Assembly: GCF_002487355.1 (NCBI RefSeq) | Contig: NZ_NTMG01000066.1 | Coordinates: 1-64,000 of the forward strand | Length of the DNA stretch: 64,000 nt | Source: Candidatus Methanoperedens sp. BLZ2 | GTDB taxonomy: Archaea; Halobacteriota; Methanosarcinia; Methanosarcinales; Methanoperedenaceae | Reading direction: 5' to 3' | Notes under the pieces: generated by a model | The model's database searches: none | What the model was told of the DNA's origin: nothing | Seen by the model: only the letters and a program-made list of their open reading frames with translations | Translations under genes and position numbers: made by a program | Shown: positions 1 to 6,122 of the stretch, piece by piece | Layout: every line of letters starts with the position of its first letter | Position numbering within the stretch: position 1 is the first letter of the stretch

Positions 1-98
1 TTCCTCATGCTGGATTTGCACCAGCTGGCGAGTATGAGCTTTGCTCGGCGCGCCTGCGCACTCTGTGGTTTTTCAATCGCTAAAATTTTATTTCTATG

Positions 99-121
99 CG
101 TTATCTCCACCCGCCAGCATC
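99..121. repeat. Left copy of a short direct repeat flanking the HEPN-MNT pair
   Basis: On the minus strand this reads GATGCTGGCGG, then GTGGAGA, then TAACG. The same series (GATGCTGGCGG, AG, TAACG) recurs at 848-866, where it forms the end of an HsdS remnant. The two copies bracket the HEPN-MNT module, as expected if the module was inserted at, or duplicated with, the 3' end of hsdS. The match is imperfect, with about 5 extra bases in this copy. Confidence 0.5.
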
Positions 122-452
122 ATGCAGCATACATTACTTTCCCTTTTCTCGCAAATTCAGTAATAAGGGATTTCCCGCTTTCAAATTCTTCAGAGGTAAG
201 AGTGATAATATCAAGAGGCACTCTGAATTTTTTTATGGTGTTTATCTCTGCTTCTTTCGTCAATCTTGCCCTTTCAAAAATATCTTTATTTTTAAAATCC
301 TGAGAAATTATCAGAATATCCACATCGCTATCTATAGTCGCTTTTCCCGTGCTATGCGACCCGAATAGAATTATCTTTGAAACTTTCAATCCTTTTTCTT
401 TCAAACAATTCTCAAAGAATTTAATGGCTTCTGCTATTTTGACTTTAACCAT
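120..452 (-). CDS. MNT-type minimal nucleotidyltransferase (antitoxin of HEPN-MNT pair)
   Basis: This 110-aa protein carries the nucleotidyltransferase signature of the MNT family: GSHSTGK at about residues 31-37, followed by SDVDILI, which supplies the metal-binding Asp-x-Asp pair. A third acidic position lies in PLDIITL near residue 80. In characterised HEPN-MNT modules the MNT protein neutralises the HEPN RNase, in some systems by AMPylating it. The gene follows the HEPN gene and overlaps it by 19 bases, so the two are probably co-translated. The family assignment is from motifs; antitoxin activity is inferred from the pairing. Confidence 0.85.
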   Translation of the reverse strand: MVKVKIAEAIKFFENCLKEKGLKVSKIILFGSHSTGKATIDSDVDILIISQDFKNKDIFERARLTKEAEINTIKKFRVPLDIITLTSEEFESGKSLITEFARKGKVMYAA

Positions 453-805
453 TTTAATAACTCCTTCCCTTTTCCAAGCATCTTTTCTGTAATATCCATG
501 TTGTATTCGTTCAGCATTCTTTGCAGATTATCAGGATATCGAGTGAGAACGCTTACTCTGTTCAGAGTGAAGACAAAATCATACATATCTTCAGGTAATT
601 CCAGATCGATAATTTCAATGAGATAAAGCAGATTGTGAGTTTTGGGTGGAGCTTCTTTATTTTTTTGAATGATAAGCCCCTTGAGTGCTTTTTCTATAGA
701 TAGATGGCACATGAAGACAGTATAAAAATACCGTTCTCCTTTGAACATGAATTCTGCGGTTTCCATGTCATAATCAGCTTGTTTGAACCATTCATCTTTA
801 TCCAT
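434..805 (-). CDS. HEPN domain protein (toxin of HEPN-MNT pair)
   Basis: The start MDKDEWFKQADYD gives a protein of 123 aa. An upstream in-frame ATG at 877 would add 24 residues that read through the HsdS-remnant region, so I prefer the internal start. The sequence is the all-helical HEPN type: a helix with the family-typical DYDMETAEFMFK, then CHLSIEKALKGLI, then PPKTHNLLYL, which carries the His of the usual RNase motif, and a C-terminal HN-less helix with RVSVLTRYPDN. HEPN proteins of this kind act as RNases or RNA-binding proteins in toxin-antitoxin and defence modules. The stop overlaps the start of the downstream MNT gene. The toxic role is inferred from gene pairing. Confidence 0.82.
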   Translation of the reverse strand: MDKDEWFKQADYDMETAEFMFKGERYFYTVFMCHLSIEKALKGLIIQKNKEAPPKTHNLLYLIEIIDLELPEDMYDFVFTLNRVSVLTRYPDNLQRMLNEYNMDITEKMLGKGKELLKWLKSK

Positions 806-847
806 GTATTTCGTTTGTAATTGTTTTAATTGCTTATTTGCTTTTCC

Positions 848-866
848 CGTTACTCCGCCAGCATCC
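848..866. repeat. Right copy of the short direct repeat flanking HEPN-MNT
   Basis: This is the second copy of the repeat described at 99-121. Here it coincides with the last codons and stop of the HsdS remnant (M-L-A-E-stop), which suggests that this copy is the original. Confidence 0.5.
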
Positions 867-980
867 TCTCCCCACAACCGCCTCCATCAGCTTCTCGCTG
901 TCCGCCTGCGATCGCAGGAGTCCGGCTTCAAGCTCATCGCAGAGGGAAAGGCGCTGTTTGTTTCCATAAAATCTCAAATT
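850..980 (-). pseudogene. Remnant of a type I restriction HsdS C-terminus
   Basis: Translating the minus strand gives NLRFYGNKQRLSLCDELEAG, then LLRSQADSEKLMEAVVGR and, after a frame shift, MLAE-stop. The block LCDELEA...SQADSEKLMEAVV is the typical C-terminal helix of HsdS specificity subunits. The frame breaks at GGGGAGAGGATG: removing one AG dinucleotide restores GRMLAE-stop. A TAA lies immediately upstream of the fragment, so only about 40 codons survive. The base composition is richer in GC than the neighbouring genes. No hsdM or hsdR gene is visible in the window. Confidence 0.7.
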
Positions 981-1082
981 TTAGGCGCCGATGTTTCCAG
1001 AAGACGGAGCAGATTCCGACTTTTCAAGATATGACCTATAACTTAATATATATAAAAGTGTGTGGTTATGATACGATCCAGG

Positions 1083-1430
1083 TTATGATACTATCCATTT
1101 TCCTAAAGCCACACCTGCGCCGCATATAAGCAGGCTCAACAGAATATTAGCTCCAAAAATATTATACTCCCTGCGTTCAAGGAGCTTTAAGCTCTCATAA
1201 CTGAAAGTGGAGAAGGTAGTAAATCCACCGAGTATTCCTGCATCTGCAAAGTAAGGAAGGGGATTTGTCCCGAATGTGATCACAGAAAGGGTCGTTGAGC
1301 CAAGAAAATTCACAAGCAATGTCCCTGTCGGAATATCCCTCCAGACAGGATATATCCCTGAGACCAGATAGCGCAGAACTGCACCAATTGCACCCCCGGC
1401 ACCTGCTAATAGTATAGGGATCAAGCTCAT
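1083..1430 (-). CDS. crcB: Fluoride channel subunit, CrcB/FluC family (second of pair)
   Basis: The protein has 115 aa and four hydrophobic segments, the usual length and topology of FluC. Family motifs are visible: GAGGAIGAVLRYL near the N-terminus, GTLLVNFLGS around residue 36, and GGFTTFSTFSYE around residue 68, which forms the fluoride pore and central Na+ site in studied FluC proteins. FluC exports fluoride across the cytoplasmic membrane. The start codon overlaps the stop of the upstream crcB by 4 bases (ATGA), which points to translational coupling. Paired genes of this family usually encode oppositely inserted subunits that work as a heterodimer. Confidence 0.92.
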   Translation of the reverse strand: MSLIPILLAGAGGAIGAVLRYLVSGIYPVWRDIPTGTLLVNFLGSTTLSVITFGTNPLPYFADAGILGGFTTFSTFSYESLKLLERREYNIFGANILLSLLICGAGVALGKWIVS

Positions 1431-1783
1431 GCTCCCAGCCCCTTTGCTGCAAATATTTTTCCCAGGAAAACGCTAACCAGGCAAAAACCAATGTTAGCCG
1501 TAACATTTAATAAGACAATTGAGCCCTGAAATTGCATTGACTGAACAATGAATGTTGAAAATGTTGTCAGGCCGCCGCAAAAACCAAAACCTATAAGATA
1601 CCGTTCACGTTCGCTGAAAAAACCAAGTTCTGTTGCATACATCAGGTAGCCCAGGACAAAACTTCCGGTAATATTTACAAATAAAGTGCCGTAAGCACCG
1701 GGAAGAGACAATAAGAGGTATTCTCTCAATGCAGAACCAAAAAATCCCCCGATCAAAATATAAACAAACCTGGTTTTTTCCAT
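1427..1783 (-). CDS. crcB: Fluoride channel subunit, CrcB/FluC family (first of pair)
   Basis: The chosen start (MEKTRFVYILIGG, 118 aa) is preceded by AGGAA and matches the family length; the frame is open for 24 more codons upstream, but that part is charged and does not look like FluC. Motifs include IGGFFGSALREYL, GTLFVNITGSFVLGYL and GGLTTFSTFIVQ. The gene overlaps the second crcB by 4 bases. I looked for the conserved sequence of the fluoride riboswitch upstream and did not find it; the upstream space holds a tRNA-like element instead. Confidence 0.92.
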   Translation of the reverse strand: MEKTRFVYILIGGFFGSALREYLLLSLPGAYGTLFVNITGSFVLGYLMYATELGFFSERERYLIGFGFCGGLTTFSTFIVQSMQFQGSIVLLNVTANIGFCLVSVFLGKIFAAKGLGA

Positions 1784-1858
1784 TTCCTGGTTCAACAGTG
1801 GGATTATATAAATATTTTGAGTTCGCCTGAAAGCTTTGAATTTAATAAAAATCAAGTG

Positions 1859-1927
1859 GTCCGAGGGGGGATTTACACCCCCATATAGCGAACAGAGGAG
1901 CTACCCGTTAGGAGGTCGGGCTCGGAC
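1859..1927 (-). ncRNA. tRNA-like cloverleaf lacking canonical D- and T-loop residues
   Basis: The 69-nt minus-strand sequence folds like a tRNA. It has a perfect 7-bp acceptor stem (GTCCGAG with CTCGGAC), a 4-bp D-like stem (CCCG/CGGG, 9-nt loop), a 4-bp anticodon-like stem (TAGC/GCTA, 10-nt loop TCCTCTGTTC), a 3-nt variable region, and a 5-bp T-like stem (GGGGG/CCCCC) with a 7-nt loop, TGTAAAT. Departures from a normal tRNA are the absence of GG in the D-loop, TG in place of TTC at the start of the T-loop, no linker between acceptor and D stems, an oversized anticodon loop, and no exact CCA after the discriminator position. It may be a degenerate tRNA, an unusual isoacceptor or another structured RNA. 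The four stems are what I see; the function is unknown. Confidence 0.5.
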
Positions 1928-2173
1928 ACTGATTATTCAATCATCATAATCATATAAATCATATTGTGTTATGTGTATTTAAGGTTATCCGTTGGAGTGG
2001 TTTTGTGTGTAGTTTTGGATTTTTTTGTTTAATAATTCCACTGAATTTTAAGATGCAGAAAAAAAACATCATTTTAATATAATAGATATACGTTTTATAA
2101 TCATAAGTATTGCAAAAAACGTCACAAAAAGTGACCTTTGCTGGCGCAGGGGTTAGCGGAAAGAGGTTCATGA

Positions 2174-5100
2174 ATGACCGTATTGAATGATGCAGAAGAG
2201 AATAATAAAAGAAGTATATTAAAATTACAGCGGACTGCACGTTTTTTCGAGGCGCTGCTTCGTGCATCAGCTGATGGCATAGTGATCACTGATGCGGCTA
2301 AAAACATCATTTTTGTTAATGATACATTCTGTAAATTTATTTCATGTAACAGGCATAATTTGATCGGAACAAGCATTTTCGTATGGCTTGAAAAGCTCAG
2401 TTCCAATGCCAATGAGATATGGAATGAACTGGAAAGCCAGACCAAAAAAAATGGCATAGCCAGAGATGTTGAGTTCCGGATGAATACAGATTCAGATACG
2501 AGATACTTTACTGTAAATTCATCTCTTCTTGAACACGTTGACATTGAAGAGACGGGTCTTATTATCAGTATCTGGCAGGATGAGACCGAACGCATACTGA
2601 CAGAAAAAGCGCTTGCTGGTGCATATGCTGAAAAAATGGAGATTTTCAAAGCTATCGTTCATACAATATCAGATGCGGTATTTTGGCTCGATCCGGAAGG
2701 TAATTTCATTTATGTCAATGAATCTGCATGCAAATCTCTGGGTTATGATCATGACGAATTGATGAAGTTAAAGGTATTTGATGTGAATCCACGGGCTGAT
2801 TCCGCCAGATGGAACGCTGTGGTCAGGCAATTCCGTAAAGAAAAAGTATTCCATGCCGAATCGATACATCGCCGTAAAGATGGCAGTGAGTTCCCGGTGG
2901 AGATCGTCTCAAGTTATATCAAGTTAGATAATAAAGAATATTTCTGCGGATTCGGCCGGGATATCACCGAGCGCAAGCATGCCGAGGAATTCATATCCCG
3001 GCGGAACATCCAGCTTCGTATCCTGTCAAAGGCGGCACAGAAAATAAATACCGTTCTTGAAATCCCGGTCATCATGCAAAATCTTATAACTTCGGCAATG
3101 GAAATTACAGATTCTACAGCCGGAACTGCAGGTTTGATCGTCAACGAAAAAATTGTGTTTTCCGAATATAATGAAAATGGAAAGCTTTTTCCCATAGATT
3201 ATGTTTTCAAGAAGGGGTACGGTGTCCCGGGGCATGTAATGGAGACTAAATCGCCTTATATTTCCAATGATGCCCGGAATGACCCTTATGTGATCCAGGA
3301 TATCCGGAAAACTCTTTGTTTTAATAATCTCGCCAATGTTCCTATACTGGACAGGAAAGGCCAGATGCTGGGTTCATTTCAGATCCATAATACAAAAAAA
3401 CACCGCCAATTCGACCACTCGGATATCGAGATGCTGCAAGGACTTGCTTCAAGTGCAGCGATCGCGCTTGAAAATGCACGGCTGATGGAAGATATCAGAA
3501 AAGTGGGGAAAGAAAAGAAGAGTCTCTCATTAATTCTTGATAAAAGCCTTAATGAGATTTATATTTTTGATTCCGAAAAATTCCGGTTCACATATGTGAA
3601 TTCAGGGGGATGTAAGAATCTGGGTTATTCTCTGAAATCTTTGAGATCCATGACTTTTCTTGACATCACACCCGGATATGATGAAGTGTTATTCCGCAAG
3701 TATATTACGCCACTTATCCAGCATAAAAAAAAGAAACTCTTGCTATATACTGACCTTCGAAGGGCGAACGGAAGTCATTATCCGATCGAGTTACATCTGC
3801 AATTGATAGAGCAGGAAGGATCACATCTTTTCCTGGCAATCATCATTGACATCACCGAGAGAAAGCGCGCTGAAAAGGCTCTGAGCCTATCAGAGGAGAA
3901 GTATCGAACCCTGTATGAAACAATGGCGCAGGGAGTAATTTACCATAATGAATCCGGAACAATAATTTCAGCGAACTTTGCAGCTCAGAAGATACTTGGT
4001 TTATCACCGGGCCACTTGATAGGACGGACATCCATTGATCCGATGTGGAAAGCGATCCATGAGGATGGATCTGACTTTCCTGGTGAGAAGCATCCGGCAA
4101 TGGTGGCTCTTCGGACCAGAAAGGAAGTAAGAAATGTGGTCATGGGTGTATTCAATCCTGAAGTTAAAGAATACCGGTGGATACAGGTAAACGCAATACC
4201 TCAAACCAGGTATGCAGAAACAAGGCCATATCAGGTTTATACTACAATTAATGATATTACGGAGCTAAAACGCGCAAAAGACGAGATGCAATTAGCAAAT
4301 GAGGACCTCAGGATTATCAATAAAATAATCTCAACTGCGACCGGGCTTCTTGACATAAATCAAATACTTGATACAGTCCTTGATGAGTGCATAAAGATCG
4401 TCGGGCTTGAAGGAGGAACTATTTGCTTTGTAGAACCGGATGAAACTTTGAAGTTAGGTGCACACAGGAGCACATCAAAAGAGACTATTATTGACCTTAC
4501 CACAAATAAGATAAGGATAGGTGAATGCCTGTGTGGGGCAGCAGCACGCGACCTTAAGCCGCTTATTCTTCCTGACCGTGAAGCTGTGATCAAATTTGCG
4601 ACAAGGGAAGCTACACGCAAAGAGGATATACGGTATCATGCAGCATTCCCGCTTATCACAAGAGGAAAGTGCGTGGGAGTACTATGTTTATTCACCCGCA
4701 CAGATAAAAAACCTGATGTGAAAAAATTGAAAATCATTGAACTTATTTCCTCACAGGTTGCGCTTTCAATCCGGAACGCACAGCTTTACGAAGAAACAAA
4801 AGAATATGCATTAACACTCGAGAAAAAAGTAGCACAAAGGACAAAGCAACTGCATGAGAGCCAATTAGGTCTCCTCAATCTCATGGATGATATAAACAAA
4901 ACGGCGGTTGAACTTGATAAAGCGAACAAGCGCCTTATTGAACTTGATCTCATGAAATCGATGTTCATAGCCAGCACAAGTCATGAGCTCAGGACGCCAC
5001 TTAACTCCATAATCGGGTTTACAAGCATTCTTCTTGAGGGCTGGTCAGGAGAACTCACACCCGAACAAAGAGAACATATCCAGATAGTCAACACTTCAGG

Positions 5101-5635
5101 AAAACATCTCCTTTCATTGATAAACGATGTTATTGACATTTCGAAGATAGAAGCAGGGAAACTTGAGGTCCGTGTTTCCAGGTTCAATTTGAAAGAAGTA
5201 ATAGATGAAGTAGTTTCTACCTTGAAACAAGAACTCAATGGAAAGGGTCTTTTGGTGATTATCGATGTGGCAGACATGGAGTTAAACACTGACCGCAGGC
5301 GACTGCTCCAGTGCATAATGAATCTTTTTTCAAATGCAGTGAAATTCACAGAAAAAGGTGAAATCAAAATAATAGCAAAGTCTACTAATAATGAAATAGA
5401 AATATCTATTGGAGATTCAGGGATCGGGATAAAGAAAGAAGATATTCCGAAACTTTTTACCCCATTTGTGAGGCTTGATTCACCACTCACGGCCAAAACT
5501 TCCGGAACCGGGCTTGGGTTATATCTTAGCAGGAAGCTCACGCAGGAAGTGCTTGGCGGTACGATAAACGTGGAAAGTGAGTATGAAAAGGGCAGTATAT
5601 TTTCTCTGCGCATACCACGGGAGGTTAAAATTTGA
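2174..5635 (+). CDS. Soluble multi-PAS/GAF sensor histidine kinase
   Basis: This 1153-aa protein has no membrane segment, so it should sense a cytoplasmic signal. Reading along it: PAS (about 20-140), PAS (155-270, ending in the usual DITERK), GAF (280-440), PAS (450-570), PAS (575-700), GAF (715-875), a coiled coil (880-930), HisKA with the phospho-accepting His at about residue 937 in SHELRTPLN, and HATPase_c (about 1040-1150) with the N box NLFSNAVKF, the G1 box GDSGIGI and the G2 box GTGLGL. There is no C-terminal receiver; instead the next gene, overlapping by 4 bases, is a stand-alone receiver. The start follows AGAGGT at a suitable distance, and a TATA-like TTTAATATAAT lies about 100 bases upstream. 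The ligand cannot be read from the sequence. Confidence 0.93.
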   Translation: MTVLNDAEENNKRSILKLQRTARFFEALLRASADGIVITDAAKNIIFVNDTFCKFISCNRHNLIGTSIFVWLEKLSSNANEIWNELESQTKKNGIARDVEFRMNTDSDTRYFTVNSSLLEHVDIEETGLIISIWQDETERILTEKALAGAYAEKMEIFKAIVHTISDAVFWLDPEGNFIYVNESACKSLGYDHDELMKLKVFDVNPRADSARWNAVVRQFRKEKVFHAESIHRRKDGSEFPVEIVSSYIKLDNKEYFCGFGRDITERKHAEEFISRRNIQLRILSKAAQKINTVLEIPVIMQNLITSAMEITDSTAGTAGLIVNEKIVFSEYNENGKLFPIDYVFKKGYGVPGHVMETKSPYISNDARNDPYVIQDIRKTLCFNNLANVPILDRKGQMLGSFQIHNTKKHRQFDHSDIEMLQGLASSAAIALENARLMEDIRKVGKEKKSLSLILDKSLNEIYIFDSEKFRFTYVNSGGCKNLGYSLKSLRSMTFLDITPGYDEVLFRKYITPLIQHKKKKLLLYTDLRRANGSHYPIELHLQLIEQEGSHLFLAIIIDITERKRAEKALSLSEEKYRTLYETMAQGVIYHNESGTIISANFAAQKILGLSPGHLIGRTSIDPMWKAIHEDGSDFPGEKHPAMVALRTRKEVRNVVMGVFNPEVKEYRWIQVNAIPQTRYAETRPYQVYTTINDITELKRAKDEMQLANEDLRIINKIISTATGLLDINQILDTVLDECIKIVGLEGGTICFVEPDETLKLGAHRSTSKETIIDLTTNKIRIGECLCGAAARDLKPLILPDREAVIKFATREATRKEDIRYHAAFPLITRGKCVGVLCLFTRTDKKPDVKKLKIIELISSQVALSIRNAQLYEETKEYALTLEKKVAQRTKQLHESQLGLLNLMDDINKTAVELDKANKRLIELDLMKSMFIASTSHELRTPLNSIIGFTSILLEGWSGELTPEQREHIQIVNTSGKHLLSLINDVIDISKIEAGKLEVRVSRFNLKEVIDEVVSTLKQELNGKGLLVIIDVADMELNTDRRRLLQCIMNLFSNAVKFTEKGEIKIIAKSTNNEIEISIGDSGIGIKKEDIPKLFTPFVRLDSPLTAKTSGTGLGLYLSRKLTQEVLGGTINVESEYEKGSIFSLRIPREVKI

Positions 5636-6003
5636 AGATACTGATAATTGAAGACAATCCACAGAATATGAAGTTATTGGCTTTTGTCCTGAAAAAATAT
5701 GGACATGATGTTATTGAGGCTTTCTGCGGTCTTGAGGGTGTGGAAAAAGCAACTGATTCGCACCCTGAACTCATTCTTATGGATATACAGCTTCCCGACA
5801 TCGATGGGCTTGAAGTCACAAAGAGGATCCGCGCTAAAGAACCCGTACAAAAGATACCGATAATGGCAATAACTTCATATGCAATGGCAGGAGATCGGGA
5901 AAAAGTAATGGAGGCCGGATGCAATGGATATTTTGAAAAACCCATAAATCCTCTTACGATTATGAAAGATATTGAAAAAGTCCTTGAGATGAAAAAACCA
6001 TGA
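5632..6003 (+). CDS. Single-domain response regulator (CheY-like receiver)
   Basis: The 123-aa protein is only a receiver domain. It has the acidic pair in IIEDNP, the phospho-acceptor Asp51 in LILMDIQLP, the Thr/Ser switch in AITSYAM and the Lys in FEKPINP. The start is TTG, overlapping the kinase stop by 4 bases and preceded by GGGAGGT, so translation is probably coupled to the kinase. It is the obvious phosphotransfer partner of the upstream kinase. With no output domain it must act by binding another protein or by passing phosphate on, possibly to the receiver-PAS protein encoded just downstream. Confidence 0.95.
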   Translation: MKILIIEDNPQNMKLLAFVLKKYGHDVIEAFCGLEGVEKATDSHPELILMDIQLPDIDGLEVTKRIRAKEPVQKIPIMAITSYAMAGDREKVMEAGCNGYFEKPINPLTIMKDIEKVLEMKKP

Positions 6004-6119
6004 AAACGCTGGCCATGGAAGATGAATATTATCAAATCCAACACGAAAGGAGGAAAGTAGAAATAGATGCAGGTAGAAAAGATAAATACATTCTTGTTTA
6101 CGGTTCCAGTGGAGGCTGA
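6000..6119 (+). CDS. Possible 39-residue coupled small protein
   Basis: An ATG overlaps the stop of the receiver gene (ATGA) and opens a 39-codon frame, MKTLAMEDEYYQ...YGSSGG, ending 3 bases before the next gene's ATG. It fills the gap between the two genes almost exactly and is hydrophilic and charged, with no membrane segment. I do not recognise it. The arrangement (stop-start overlap on one side, immediate junction on the other) is suggestive, but the ORF is short and has no clear ribosome binding site of its own, so it may be chance. Confidence 0.3.
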   Translation: MKTLAMEDEYYQIQHERRKVEIDAGRKDKYILVYGSSGG

Positions 6120-6122
6120 GAA

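Noticed and set aside
1-110. Open minus-strand frame starting GTG at 110 and running off the window
   Set aside because: It overlaps the repeat at 99-121, shows no recognisable motif in 36 codons, and cannot be judged without the sequence beyond the window.
2121-2135. Short hairpin GTCAC-AAAAA-GTGAC before the histidine kinase
   Set aside because: Only five base pairs, easily found by chance. No second copy was seen, so I do not call an operator.
1859-2170. Fluoride riboswitch or canonical tRNA upstream of the FluC genes
   Set aside because: The conserved fluoride riboswitch core was not found, and the tRNA-like element lacks the GG of the D-loop and TTC of the T-loop, so I report it only as tRNA-like.
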